Assembly: GCF_001189845.1 (NCBI RefSeq)
Contig: NZ_LFLZ01000010.1
Location: 1-64,000, forward strand
Length of the DNA stretch: 64,000 nt
Reading direction: 5' to 3'
Origin: Bradyrhizobium tropiciagri
GTDB lineage: Bacteria; Pseudomonadota; Alphaproteobacteria; Rhizobiales; Xanthobacteraceae
Part shown: positions 18,365 to 27,222 of the stretch, one piece after another
Layout of the letters: each line of letters starts with the position of its first letter
How positions within the stretch are numbered: the stretch's first letter is position 1
The notes under the pieces: model-generated
The model's database searches: none
What the model saw: the letters and a program-made list of their open reading frames with translations, nothing else
Told to the model about the DNA's origin: nothing
Translations under genes and position numbers: made by a program

Positions 18365-18685
18365 ATGATCAACCTGACAGATAGCGCAGTGAGTGCCATC
18401 AAAGGCGCGATGGCATCATCAATGCACCCGACCGGCGGCCTGCGCATTTTGGTCGAAGCAGGCGGCTGCAATGGGTTCAAATACAAGATGGGCTTGGCCG
18501 AGGTGCCGACGCTTGGTGACACCGTGATCGAATGCGGGGGTCTGAAGGTATTTGTCGACAGCAAGAGCCATGAGCATCTGATCGGCACGACCATTGATTT
18601 CGTCCTGGCGCCGGATAGTTCCGGATTCATCTTTCAAAACCCGAACGCCGCCGCGAGCTGCTCCTGCGGCAAATCGTTCAGCTGA
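18365..18685 (+). CDS. HesB/IscA-family iron-sulfur assembly protein
   Basis: 106-residue A-type carrier that delivers Fe-S clusters, probably dedicated to nitrogenase maturation (often called nif-IscA). The three conserved cysteines are present: one in EAGGCNGFKYKMGL and two in the terminal SCSCGKSFS. It is the first gene of a NifA/sigma-54 operon with the NifU remnant, nifS, nifT and a SIR2-like gene. The start is supported by GAGGGTAAGCC. Confidence 0.95.
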   Translation: MINLTDSAVSAIKGAMASSMHPTGGLRILVEAGGCNGFKYKMGLAEVPTLGDTVIECGGLKVFVDSKSHEHLIGTTIDFVLAPDSSGFIFQNPNAAASCSCGKSFS

Positions 18686-18705
18686 TAAAGAGGAAACATC
18701 GCACC

Positions 18706-18987
18706 ATGCTGGCCGAACCGGAAGAAGTATGGCAATCGTCGGCTGCGAGAGCGCTTCGCATTCGCGACGCAATCGAACAGATGCGAGCGGATCTGCATGG
18801 CGATCGCGGCGATCGTCGGCTCATCCGGACCAATAGCCACAGGACCATCGCCAGTCTGAACGGCGCATCCGCGTTCTGTAAGCTTCCTAGACTAACGCTG
18901 GACCGCATTCAGACGGGGCTGATCGACAAAATAGGCGAATGCGTTCGTCTCGTCCCGATTGCGGCTGTCGGCGAGGCCCTGGATTGA
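18706..18987 (+). CDS. NifU C-terminal-domain-like protein, altered CxxC
   Basis: 93-residue protein resembling the C-terminal Nfu domain of NifU: IRDAIEQMRADLHGDRGD corresponds to the family's IEE-LRP-L-ADGGD, and RLTLDRIQTGLIDKIGECVR to the VTLAGIQQ-LIEKLGEFVR segment. The cluster-binding GACSGC motif has become GASAFC (Ser55, Cys58), so the first cysteine is lost and a normal bridging cluster is unlikely. It sits between the IscA-like gene and nifS, where nifU is found in other diazotrophs. It may be a remnant or a scaffold that uses only one cysteine. Confidence 0.75.
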   Translation: MLAEPEEVWQSSAARALRIRDAIEQMRADLHGDRGDRRLIRTNSHRTIASLNGASAFCKLPRLTLDRIQTGLIDKIGECVRLVPIAAVGEALD

Positions 18988-18998
18988 GTGGGACCCAA

Positions 18999-20189
18999 GT
19001 GCCGATTTACCTCGACAATAATGCAACGACCCGGACCGATCCATCCGTCGTGCAAGCCATGTTGCCGTTCTTCACAGAGCAATTCGGCAACGCTTCATCC
19101 ACGCATGTCTTTGGCGGCGAGGTCGCAGTCGCCTTGAAGCAGGCCCGGGGTAGCTTACGGCGGTTACTAGGCTGCGCATACGATCATGAGATCGTTTTCA
19201 CCTCAGGAGGGACCGAGGCCAACAACGCCGCGATTCTCTCTGCGCTTGCGACCCAAGAGGGCCGCGACGAGATCGTCACCACCTCGGTCGAGCATTCTGC
19301 CATTCTTGCCATAACGGAGCAATTGGGGGCACGCGGAGTCAAGACGCATGTCGTACCGGTAGATTCCCGCGGCCGGCTCGATATCGAGGCGTTTCGCAGC
19401 GCGCTCGGGCCGCGGACAGCGATTGCTTCCGTTATGTGGGCCAACAACGAGACCGGTACGATATTTCCTGTAGAGTTCCTTGCAGGGTTGACCCATGAGG
19501 CGGGCGCGCTGTTTCACACCGATGCGGTCCAGGTCGTCGGCAAGATGCGCGTAGACCTTAAGGACAGTGCGATCGACATGCTGTCGCTATCCGCGCACAA
19601 ACTGCATGGACCCAAAGGCATCGGCGCGCTATATCTGCGCAAGGGGACAAGTTTCCGACCGCTGATCTGGGGCGGATCACAGGAACGACGGCGCCGCGGC
19701 GGAACGGAGAATATTCCCGCAATCGTCGGCCTTGGAAAGGCTGCAGAGCTTGCGGCGGAGCGGCTCGAACCTGAGCGCGTTCGCATTGCTGCGTTGCGCG
19801 ACCGCCTGGAGCAGGGGATACTGCACATTGGTCAGTGCATTGCGCTCGGCGATATCAGCAACCGGCTGGCGAACACGACCAATATTGCCTTCGACCATCT
19901 CGAAGGCGAAGCGATCGCCCACCATCTCAATCGGGCCGGCATTGCTGTGTCGCTCGGATCAGCCTGCAACGCGGGCTCAATGGAGCCATCGCATGTCTTG
20001 CAGGCCATGCGGGTGCCGGCGTGGAGCATGCGCGGTGCGGTGCGCTTCTCGCTATCGCGAGAAACCTCATTCGCGGAGGTCGACGAGGTCGTGTGCGCCG
20101 TGTCTGACATCGTGGCTCGCCTGCGCGCCACTTCGCGGGAGTCGGCCCGCTTGGCCAGCCATGATTCACAGTCAAGGAGTTCAACGTGA
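18999..20189 (+). CDS. nifS: cysteine desulfurase NifS
   Basis: 396-residue PLP enzyme that releases sulfur from cysteine for nitrogenase Fe-S clusters. I set the start at GTG 18999, just before PIYLDNNATTRTDPSVV, the usual N-terminus; GTGGGA lies upstream. Motifs include SGGTEANNAAI, HTDAVQVVGK, SLSAHKLHGPKG carrying the PLP lysine, and the active-site cysteine loop SLGSACNAGSMEPSHVL. It overlaps nifT by GTGA. It is intact and belongs to the NifA-controlled operon. Confidence 0.97.
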   Translation: MPIYLDNNATTRTDPSVVQAMLPFFTEQFGNASSTHVFGGEVAVALKQARGSLRRLLGCAYDHEIVFTSGGTEANNAAILSALATQEGRDEIVTTSVEHSAILAITEQLGARGVKTHVVPVDSRGRLDIEAFRSALGPRTAIASVMWANNETGTIFPVEFLAGLTHEAGALFHTDAVQVVGKMRVDLKDSAIDMLSLSAHKLHGPKGIGALYLRKGTSFRPLIWGGSQERRRRGGTENIPAIVGLGKAAELAAERLEPERVRIAALRDRLEQGILHIGQCIALGDISNRLANTTNIAFDHLEGEAIAHHLNRAGIAVSLGSACNAGSMEPSHVLQAMRVPAWSMRGAVRFSLSRETSFAEVDEVVCAVSDIVARLRATSRESARLASHDSQSRSST

Positions 20190-20410
20190 AAATCATGATC
20201 CGCCGGTCTCCGGACGCGGGCCTGTCGATCTACGTACCAAAGAAAGATCTCGAAGAGCCGATCGTCGAGTCCGAATATGAGACCCTCTGGGGCGGGTGGA
20301 TCAAAATAGCCAATGGCTGGGTACTCGATTTGCCCAAGATGGCGAGCGATACAAAATTACCGATCACAATCGACGCTAAAAAGCGGAGCGCGGACGGAGA
20401 GGATCCGTGA
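20186..20410 (+). CDS. nifT: nitrogen fixation protein NifT/FixU
   Basis: 74-residue small protein of the NifT/FixU family, recognised by [12 protein letters not shown], the [11 protein letters not shown] core and the [11 protein letters not shown] end. Its function is unknown and mutants usually still fix nitrogen. A GTG start overlaps the nifS stop, and its own TGA overlaps the GTG of the next gene. Confidence 0.95.
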   Translation: MKIMIRRSPDAGLSIYVPKKDLEEPIVESEYETLWGGWIKIANGWVLDLPKMASDTKLPITIDAKKRSADGEDP

Positions 20411-21270
20411 AGGGGCCTCGGCGGATCGACTTTGTCGATGCAGCCGATGCCAAGACCATTCTCGCGGACATCGCTGCCGGGTTAAGGGCTGCGCGCGTGG
20501 TGCCCTATCTCGGTCCTGGCCTCACCGGACTGTCCAGATCCGATGTGCCGGCCACGCCCGAGGCGCTGGCCGACTTCTTCGCCAGCAAGATTGCGCTGCC
20601 TCGGCGGACCAAAGGCAATGCGTGGGCGTCGGCGCAGCATATCGAGGTCAGCAAACATCGCTCTACGCTGACGACATTGATGGTGCAGGCCTTCGCTCGA
20701 TCAGCGGAGCCGACGCCGTTACATCATCATTTCGCGTCCCTGTCGCTTCCCGTCATCGTCGATGCATGGTACGACGGCGCAATGCGCGCCGCGCTGCGCA
20801 AGCGCGAGGGCTGGGGTGAAGTTCAGGGCATTACCCGTGCCGGCATTGGCGAGAATCGTTGGTACCGCTTCTATGATTTCTCTGGCCAAGAGGTCGACAG
20901 TGCCGTGGCTGGTAGCTGGGCGACAGTGCTCTATAAGCCGCATGGCAGCGTGCATCCAGCCAACAACTTCCTGATCTCCGATGCTGACTATGTCGAGGCC
21001 TTGACCGAGATCGACATTCAGACGCCAATTCCGGACATCATCAAGGAAAGGCGGAGCGGACGGGCCTTTCTCTTCATCGGTTGTCGCTTTAACGACCAGC
21101 TGTTGCGTGGCTATGCGCGGCAGATTATCAAGCGCTCGGGTGGCCCCCACTATGCGATCGTCGATCCGGACACGCTGTCGCGCAACGAGTTCCGTTTTCT
21201 ACTCGAACAAGGTCTGGCGCCGCTTGCGATTCGGCTCCCTTGCGCGGTTGAGATACTGCTCACCCGTTAG
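20407..21270 (+). CDS. SIR2-like domain protein of the nif cluster
   Basis: 287-residue protein with the outline of the SIR2 (NAD-dependent) fold. It has a glycine loop YLGPGLTG (residues 34-41), LYKPHGSVH with the catalytic-type His179, and [13 protein letters not shown] resembling the conserved VGYSF-D segment. The motif that normally reads TTNYD is DAWYD, so the asparagine needed for NAD cleavage is replaced by Trp121. It may bind NAD or ADP-ribose without standard catalysis. The GTG start overlaps the nifT stop, so it is translated with nifS-nifT and should be NifA-controlled. Confidence 0.75.
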   Translation: MKGPRRIDFVDAADAKTILADIAAGLRAARVVPYLGPGLTGLSRSDVPATPEALADFFASKIALPRRTKGNAWASAQHIEVSKHRSTLTTLMVQAFARSAEPTPLHHHFASLSLPVIVDAWYDGAMRAALRKREGWGEVQGITRAGIGENRWYRFYDFSGQEVDSAVAGSWATVLYKPHGSVHPANNFLISDADYVEALTEIDIQTPIPDIIKERRSGRAFLFIGCRFNDQLLRGYARQIIKRSGGPHYAIVDPDTLSRNEFRFLLEQGLAPLAIRLPCAVEILLTR

Positions 21271-21424
21271 ATGTGGGAGGCTGGATAGCCCAACTGGTAT
21301 CGCCAGTTGTGAGTGGGGGCGGCGCACGAAAGGCCCGCTCAGATGGAGCCGGGTGTTGCGCGCGCTCTGGCGCCATCCTTGACGCGCCAGCCCGCGAAGC
21401 TCTGAGTGAGGATGGAGACGCATC
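21271..21424. other. short leader before nifB control region
   Basis: No gene seen between the SIR2-like stop and the nifB NifA site. Confidence 0.4.
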
Positions 21425-21440
21425 TGTCGCATTCTTAACA
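21425..21440. promoter_or_regulatory. NifA upstream activator site of nifB
   Basis: Perfect TGT-N10-ACA (TGTCGCATTCTTAACA), about 90 bp before the -24 element. Confidence 0.8.
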
Positions 21441-21528
21441 AGCGTATCATTGCCGCTCTTACATGTCTCAACGTCGGCCGGGTCCGCTAACGCTATGACA
21501 AACCGACGAAAGTTCGTCTTCTGCGCCG

Positions 21529-21544
21529 TGGCATGTGAGTTGCT
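21529..21544 (+). promoter_or_regulatory. sigma-54 promoter of nifB
   Basis: TGGCATGTGAGTTGCT fits the -24/-12 consensus with 10-base GG-GC spacing, 68 bp before the nifB ATG. Confidence 0.9.
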
Positions 21545-21611
21545 ACGCCTCGTCTAGAGGCTCGCTCACGGATGGTCCTGGGAAGCCAATGTGCCTGCGG
21601 GGAAAAAGAGA

Positions 21612-23171
21612 ATGAATGCGGTCGTGGGGGGCGGAGGTTACGCCAAAGCTGCGCTGGATAACGACACGATGATGCAGTCTGCCGCTGAGCAAAAGGGTTA
21701 TCGCACCGCAGCCAAGACCGCCCAGGCAGGCTGCGGGTCACGGACAAGCCAAGGCGATCTGCCGAGCGAAATCTGGGAAAAGGTGAAGAACCATCCCTGC
21801 TACAGCGAAGAGGCGCATCATCATTACGCCCGAATGCATGTGGCGGTCGCGCCGGCCTGTAACATTCAGTGCAATTACTGCAACCGCAAATACGACTGCG
21901 CCAATGAATCTCGCCCGGGCGTGGTGAGCGAGAAGCTCACCCCCGAGCAGGCGGTGAGAAAAGTGCTCGTGGTCGCGACCACCATTCCGCAGATGACCGT
22001 GCTCGGAATCGCTGGTCCCGGCGATGCTCTCGCCAATCCAGAAAAGACGTTCAAGACATTCGAACTGGTCGCCAAGGCGGCGCCCGACATCAAGCTGTGT
22101 CTGTCGACCAACGGACTGGCTCTGCCGGACCATATTGACACGATCGTCAGGTCCAGAATCGACCACGTCACCATCACTATCAACACGATCGATCCCGAAA
22201 TCGGCGCCAAGATCTATCCCTGGATCTTCTTCAACCATAAACGCTACACCGGCATCGATGCGGCGAGGATACTCACCGACCGTCAGCTGCAAGGACTGGA
22301 GATGCTTAGCGAACGGGGGATCCTGTGCAAGGTTAACTCGGTGATGATCCCCCACATCAACGATCAGCACCTGGTTGAGGTCAACAAGGCGGTGAAGGCG
22401 CGCGGTGCCTTCCTTCACAATATCATGCCGCTGATCTCCGCGCCTGAGTACGGCACGGTGTTTGGCCTAAACGGTCAGCGGGGGCCGACGGCGCAGGAAT
22501 TGAAGACGCTGCAGGATGCTTGTGAAGGGAAGATGAACATGATGCGGCATTGTCGCCAGTGCCGTGCTGATGCTGTCGGACTGATCGGAGAGGATCGGAG
22601 CGCAGAGTTCAGTGCCGATCAGATCATGAAAATGGACGTCAAATATGACGTTGCTACGCGCAAGGCTTATCAAGACAGGGTAGAGGACGAGCGGGCCGCC
22701 AGCGTCGTGGCCCACCAACAAGAGCTTACACAGTTCGCCGCCGAGACGAGCGCGATCACGGTTCTGGTGGCGGTCGCAACCAAGGGCTCTGGACTCATCA
22801 ACGAGCACTTTGGGCATGCAAAGGAATTCCAAGTATACGAACTTTCTACATCCGGCGCCAAATTCATCGGTCACCGTCGCGTCGACGTCTACTGCCAGGA
22901 CGGTTATGGCGAGGAGGACAGGCTTTCGACCATCATTCGTGGCATCCATGACTGCCATGCGGTGTTCGTGGCCAAGATCGGTGGCTGCCCAAAAAGCAAC
23001 CTGATCAAGGCCGGGATTGAGCCGGTTGATCAATACGCGCATGAGTTCATCGAGAAGTCGACGATCGCCTGGTTCAGGTCCTATCTCGACAAGGTGAAGA
23101 GCGGCGATGTTCAGCACGAGGAGCGCGGCGACGCCGCGATCCGCCAGGGAGCTCTGATCTCCGCGGCGTAA
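21612..23171 (+). CDS. nifB: nitrogenase cofactor biosynthesis protein NifB
   Basis: 519-residue radical SAM enzyme that fuses two [4Fe-4S] clusters and inserts the central carbide, forming the NifB cofactor. The radical-SAM motif is [14 protein letters not shown]. Further cysteines lie in [18 protein letters not shown]. Residues from about 385 form a NifX-like cofactor-binding domain ([19 protein letters not shown]). I prefer ATG 21612, preceded by GGGGAAAAAGAGA, to the GTG at 21591. It has its own NifA site and sigma-54 promoter and heads a long run of small nif genes. Confidence 0.98.
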   Translation: MNAVVGGGGYAKAALDNDTMMQSAAEQKGYRTAAKTAQAGCGSRTSQGDLPSEIWEKVKNHPCYSEEAHHHYARMHVAVAPACNIQCNYCNRKYDCANESRPGVVSEKLTPEQAVRKVLVVATTIPQMTVLGIAGPGDALANPEKTFKTFELVAKAAPDIKLCLSTNGLALPDHIDTIVRSRIDHVTITINTIDPEIGAKIYPWIFFNHKRYTGIDAARILTDRQLQGLEMLSERGILCKVNSVMIPHINDQHLVEVNKAVKARGAFLHNIMPLISAPEYGTVFGLNGQRGPTAQELKTLQDACEGKMNMMRHCRQCRADAVGLIGEDRSAEFSADQIMKMDVKYDVATRKAYQDRVEDERAASVVAHQQELTQFAAETSAITVLVAVATKGSGLINEHFGHAKEFQVYELSTSGAKFIGHRRVDVYCQDGYGEEDRLSTIIRGIHDCHAVFVAKIGGCPKSNLIKAGIEPVDQYAHEFIEKSTIAWFRSYLDKVKSGDVQHEERGDAAIRQGALISAA

Positions 23172-23180
23172 GGGGGGTAT

Positions 23181-23405
23181 ATGCCATTCAAGATCATCGC
23201 CTCTCAGTGTACCAGCTGCTCAGCTTGCGAACCCTTATGCCCGAACGTTGCCATCTCGGAAAAGGGAGGAAGCTTTGTCATCGAAGCGACGAAATGCACC
23301 GAATGTGTTGGCCATTTCGACGAGCCGCAATGCGCCGCGGCCTGTCCGGTCGACAATACCTGCGTAATTGACACGTCCTTACCCCGCTATCAGGCGCCAG
23401 CTTAG
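23181..23405 (+). CDS. frxA: 2[4Fe-4S] ferredoxin downstream of nifB
   Basis: 74-residue ferredoxin with [16 protein letters not shown] as first cluster motif and a second motif of the FdxN/FrxA type, [18 protein letters not shown], with the longer loop between cysteines. Ferredoxins at this position are thought to feed electrons to NifB or nitrogenase; in Bradyrhizobium the gene is called frxA. It lies 9 bp after nifB with AGGGGGGT before the ATG. Confidence 0.93.
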   Translation: MPFKIIASQCTSCSACEPLCPNVAISEKGGSFVIEATKCTECVGHFDEPQCAAACPVDNTCVIDTSLPRYQAPA

Positions 23406-23406
23406 G

Positions 23407-24179
23407 ATGCGAGCTTCCATGAACGGCATGCCAAGAGCTGGGGCTGAAAAATTTGCAAACTTCGTGCGGCGCGTTGTCAACACCGCAGGTCTCGACCTTC
23501 GCGTCTCCCCTCGCGAAGGCGGCTGCTCCGGATGTCCCTGCGATCGTGCTGCTGCTCGCCGGCAGCGGAGCGTTGGCAGGCATTTCATTTGGCGCGGCAG
23601 GCCAAAAACGCCTCTCAGCTCCGAGCGTAGGCTTCTGGGCCGCGCCATTATCGTTGATGTGACTGACGAGGTCACGCTGATCGGCGCATGCCCGGCGGGA
23701 TCAGCCTTACCGAGCCGCAACATCGCGGAATGCGCCGGGCGAACGAAGCTGCCGATGACCTTCGAGGCAGCAGCCAGGTCGCCATTTGCCGGTCAGGGAG
23801 CGCTGATCGCGCGCACTTTGTTCGGCGAAGTCCCGGGCCAAGTCTGGCGGATGGTTAACGCGACTGATGCTGCACTTGATCACGCCGATATCATCATGCC
23901 GCGGTTGCATCCCGCCGTGTTGAAGGACCTCGCCGGCCTGCCGCTATGGGCACGCAATCGGGAAGAAGGGACGAGGCCGCGACCAAGCTGCTCGAACTCG
24001 AACCGGATGACACGATCGGTACCGAATCGTTCGCGGACGTCCTGGAGCGGAGGAGCCAATCCGAAGATCGACCACATTGGCAACGCCGCCCTGGGGCATC
24101 ACTCCAATTACAGAGCCTGCGCTCGTCCATCGCGCAAGAGGGGCTGCGACTGCGGGTGTTCGGCTATTTGCGCAAATGA
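23407..24179 (+). pseudogene. unidentified gene, probably frameshifted
   Basis: A frame opening at ATG 23407 reads plausibly as protein to about 23960 (for example ADIIMPRLHPAVLKDLAG and a GCSGCPC cluster near residue 38), then better coding sequence continues in another frame (RDEAATKLLELEPDDTIGTE to about 24179). Restoring one base near 23965 would give about 257 residues. I do not recognise the family. The position between frxA and nifZ suggests a lost accessory gene. The open frame that continues to 24642 is probably chance in GC-rich DNA. Confidence 0.35.
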
Positions 24180-24752
24180 TTGTGCCGGCTACGTCTCCAG
24201 CACGTCTCCCGGCGGAATCCCGCGCTCAGCAATGGCGGCACTTGGCGCGCAGACGTCGAGGTCTGAGCGATCGTGTCCACGCAGGCTAATGCCGTCGTCT
24301 TATCGTCGATGCTTGATGGCCATAGAAGCCTCGTCGCCCCAGCCGCAACATCGTTTCGTACGGGGAAATGATGCCGATGCTGACCGACAAGGAACTGGCG
24401 ACGTCCTCGTGCGCCACTTCACCCCGCAGCTCCGCAATCAATCGATCTGCGCTGAGGGCGTCCAGTTCCGCCACATCGTACCGCGTCGCGCTGCCGTTGC
24501 GGGGCTACTTGGTGTAGCTACGGGCCGATACGCTAGAGCGCGGCTAGATACCGCAGAACGGCTGTCACTCGGAGCGCGAACTGCCCTACAGCGACATCCT
24601 GGTCAGCACGTCGACACGAACTGGCGAACCGCATTGCGGTGAGCGAATCGGCTGAGTGCGGCGAGGGATGAGCACAATTGTGGAGGATGTCTCCTGGTCG
24701 GACCGGCAGCACCCCTGATGTCTACCAGCCAACGATGCATGAGGAGCGCTAC
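24180..24752. other. gap before nifZ
   Basis: No gene supported on either strand, and no sigma-54 element found; nifZ is therefore probably transcribed from nifB or from an unseen promoter. Confidence 0.35.
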
Positions 24753-25073
24753 ATGAGCGGTATTGTTCGCGACAGCGACGTCGTCGAGCTCGACGAGCCG
24801 CCTGTCTTCAGTTTTAGCCAAAAGGTGCGAGCCAATCGCACCATCCGGAATGATGGCACCTTTCGTGGCAAGGAGATTGGCGACATCTTGGTCAAGAAGG
24901 GAGAGGTCGGTTACGTCATCTCGATCGGGACATTCCTGCAGCAGTTCTACATATACGGTGTCGAGTTTCTGGAAAGCGGCTACCGCGTTGGCATGAAGCG
25001 CAAGGAACTCGTGCCGGTGGATGCCTGCGAGGAGATCGATGATCTGCCATTACCGGAGGAGGCCGTGTCGTGA
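24753..25073 (+). CDS. nifZ: nitrogen fixation protein NifZ
   Basis: 106-residue NifZ, which assists P-cluster maturation of the MoFe protein. The family core is KVRANRTIRNDGTF then GKEIGDILVKKGEVGYV and IGTFLQQFYIYGVEFLESGY. GAGGAGCGCTAC precedes the ATG. It corresponds to the first half of the longer Azotobacter NifZ; the second half is encoded by the next, overlapping gene. Confidence 0.93.
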   Translation: MSGIVRDSDVVELDEPPVFSFSQKVRANRTIRNDGTFRGKEIGDILVKKGEVGYVISIGTFLQQFYIYGVEFLESGYRVGMKRKELVPVDACEEIDDLPLPEEAVS

Positions 25074-25309
25074 GTGAACTCGGCTTTCTGAAATATCGGC
25101 GGGGCCAGCGGGTTAAAACCACAGTCGATATCATCAACGACGGCTCTTTTCCCAATGCGGAGCCTGACGGCGTCTTGCTCGGCGCCGGAGTGGCCGGAGA
25201 GATCATCAGGGTTGCCATCCATACCGATGCGAACGTTCCGATCTATACTGTCGATTTTGGAGAACGGTTGCTCATCGGCTGTCTTGAAGAAGAAATCACA
25301 GGTCTTTGA
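25070..25309 (+). CDS. second NifZ-domain protein
   Basis: 79-residue protein with the same SH3-like NifZ repeat: YRRGQRVKTTVDIINDGSFP, GVAGEIIRVAIHTDANVPIY and TVDFGERLLIGCLEEEI. It matches the C-terminal domain of full-length NifZ. The GTG start overlaps the nifZ stop (GTGA), so the two halves are translationally coupled. Whether it acts with NifZ as a two-chain equivalent is inference. Confidence 0.85.
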   Translation: MSELGFLKYRRGQRVKTTVDIINDGSFPNAEPDGVLLGAGVAGEIIRVAIHTDANVPIYTVDFGERLLIGCLEEEITGL

Positions 25310-25324
25310 AGGGAGGCTTTCGCG

Positions 25325-25684
25325 ATGAATGCCGGGCTGATGAGGAAGGTCAAGACCGGGCTGGTGGCGCACCCCAACGAGCTTGATCGCAAGCGGATCG
25401 AGCGCAGCTTGAGCTCCCGTACGCGCTATCTCTACGTCTCGCCGAAGGTGACACCGGTGAAAGGCGGCTACCTCGTCGAGAGCCCCTGTTGCTCGCGCAA
25501 TATTGACAAGGACGGCGCGCTAATCGACGTCGCGCTGATTCTTTTTGATCGCGTGAGCGGAATTTGGAAGGTGTTTTGCAAGAACCACGCCCAAGGAATC
25601 TGGGAATTTTACAGCCTGTATCACCGCCTGACTTCAGCGATCGACGAAGTGAACGCGGATCCGGAGCGTCTGTTCTGGCAATGA
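25325..25684 (+). CDS. conserved nif-cluster protein (possibly DUF3024 family)
   Basis: 119-residue soluble protein. The pattern RYLYVSPKVTPVKGGYLVES, SRNIDKDGALIDVALILFD and a terminal DPERLFWQ recalls the DUF3024 family, but I cannot confirm this. It contains a CCS motif near residue 55 and another cysteine in VFCKNHAQG. AGGGAGGCTTTCGCG precedes the ATG. It follows the NifZ genes and is probably co-transcribed with them. Confidence 0.75.
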   Translation: MNAGLMRKVKTGLVAHPNELDRKRIERSLSSRTRYLYVSPKVTPVKGGYLVESPCCSRNIDKDGALIDVALILFDRVSGIWKVFCKNHAQGIWEFYSLYHRLTSAIDEVNADPERLFWQ

Positions 25685-25718
25685 GGGGCGGCTTTTGAGG
25701 GGTCACAGAGGAGCCACG

Positions 25719-25988
25719 ATGACGCTCACTGCGCAGGAATTGATTGAAATCGAGCAGCTGCTTGCGGCCGACAGGGCCGAGGAGGGGCCGTTTGTCGAGG
25801 TGCGGCGCCGCTTTCCGCAGCTTGCTTGTGTGCGCTGTGACGCGTCGGATATGCCGGATCAGCCATTCCGGCAGTTTGTGCGTTTCGATCTCCATCTGAT
25901 CGATGGATCGGATCACTGCGTGCAGATTACGGCCGATCCGGCACGGGCGACCGGTATCATATTGGCCAAAAGGAGCGCTGCGCAGTGA
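25719..25988 (+). CDS. small conserved nif-cluster protein
   Basis: 89-residue acidic protein of unknown function starting MTLTAQELIEIEQLLAADRA, after AGAGGAGCCACG. I recall similar small proteins (perhaps DUF6129) beside nifZ in rhizobia, but do not assert the family. It overlaps the following DegT-like gene by GTGA. Confidence 0.7.
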   Translation: MTLTAQELIEIEQLLAADRAEEGPFVEVRRRFPQLACVRCDASDMPDQPFRQFVRFDLHLIDGSDHCVQITADPARATGIILAKRSAAQ

Positions 25989-27187
25989 GCGGCACTGAGC
26001 TCGCAGAGCATCCGTGCGATGGCGCGCACAATGTGGAGAATAACGCATCCTTTATCCCACTGTCGGACCCGGATATTACCGTCGCTGAGCTCTCTGCAGT
26101 TGAAACCCTGCTGTGTTCGTCGCAGATCTCCAGCGGGCGGATCACTGAGGCGTTCGAGCAGGCTTTCGCGGTCTATCTGGGCCGCAAACATGCCGTTGCG
26201 GTTTCGAGAGGTACGATTGGGCTCCTGCTTGCACTCAAGGCGCTCGGGATCGGAGCGGGACATGAGGTCATCGCCTCGCCCTACGCTTTTCGCGAAACAG
26301 CGCATGCCATCAGTCTCGCAGGCGCACGGGTGGTATTTGCCGACGTCGAGTATTGGTCGGGAACATTGGTTCCAGCGAAGGTCGAAGAGAGCATTACGGC
26401 CTGCACGCGGGCGATTGTCGCCGGCAATCCCAACGGTCATCCTGCGCCATGGGCAGAACTGCGGACGGTCGCACAGCGCCACCGGCTGCTGCTGTTGGAG
26501 GATTCTACCGAGGCGATCGGGTCGAGCTACAAGGGGGAGCTCGTCGGCCGATTTGGCGACCTGGCCGTGTTCGACTTTGCCCAGCCGGTAGCCCTAAGCT
26601 GCGGTGAAGGCGCAATGGTGGTGACGGATGACATCGATATTGCGCTTGGGTTGCGCCGCCATCGCGCCCACCGCCTGGACGAGCGATTCTCAGTCGTCGT
26701 CGCGAGCACAGCACCTTACCAGGCTGGCATCAGCGATCTCACGGCTGCCTTGGGGCTGGCGCAGCTGAAGCGTCTCAATGAAATCCTGGAGCGGCGTCGG
26801 CTCATCGAGCAGCTCTATAACGCGCATATCCAGTCATTTGAAGGCATCAAGCCGCCTTATGTCGGTCCCGATGTGACGGATGTGAACTGGATGCTCTATC
26901 TCGTTCAATTGGGGACACGCTTCACGCGATCCGGTCGGGACGCCATCATCGATGATCTGCGCGCCGCCCAGATTCAGTCCGCTGCCTACAGCCAGCCGTT
27001 GCATTTGCAACGCCACTATTTTGACCTCGGCTATCGCCGTGGCGATTTCCTGGTTACCGAAAAGGTCGCCGATCGCGCTCTAGCGCTGCCGTTTCACACC
27101 CATCTCACGAACAAGCAGATCGCGTTTATCGTGGAGACCATGAAAGATGCCTCGATCAACGTGGGCGCAGGTGCGGCGATCTACTGA
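25985..27187 (+). CDS. DegT/DnrJ/EryC1-family protein lacking the PLP lysine
   Basis: 400-residue protein with the sugar-aminotransferase fold: SSGRITEAFEQAFAVYLGRK, AVAVSRGTIGLLLALKALGIG, the cofactor aspartate region LLLEDSTEAIGSSYKG and GEGAMVVTDD. In active members a lysine lies five residues before GEG and forms the PLP Schiff base; here the segment is FAQPVALSCGEG with Val202 at that place. It is therefore unlikely to be a normal aminotransferase. A GTG start overlaps the preceding gene. A regulatory, binding or altered enzymatic role in nitrogenase assembly is possible. Confidence 0.85.
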   Translation: MSGTELAEHPCDGAHNVENNASFIPLSDPDITVAELSAVETLLCSSQISSGRITEAFEQAFAVYLGRKHAVAVSRGTIGLLLALKALGIGAGHEVIASPYAFRETAHAISLAGARVVFADVEYWSGTLVPAKVEESITACTRAIVAGNPNGHPAPWAELRTVAQRHRLLLLEDSTEAIGSSYKGELVGRFGDLAVFDFAQPVALSCGEGAMVVTDDIDIALGLRRHRAHRLDERFSVVVASTAPYQAGISDLTAALGLAQLKRLNEILERRRLIEQLYNAHIQSFEGIKPPYVGPDVTDVNWMLYLVQLGTRFTRSGRDAIIDDLRAAQIQSAAYSQPLHLQRHYFDLGYRRGDFLVTEKVADRALALPFHTHLTNKQIAFIVETMKDASINVGAGAAIY

Positions 27188-27222
27188 GATGATCTTTGTG
27201 CACCACATGAAAGGAGGATTGA

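Noticed and set aside
23368..24642. A 424-codon frame as one intact gene
   Set aside because: Its second half loses protein-like composition, while another frame improves; no start with a ribosome site was found at 23368.
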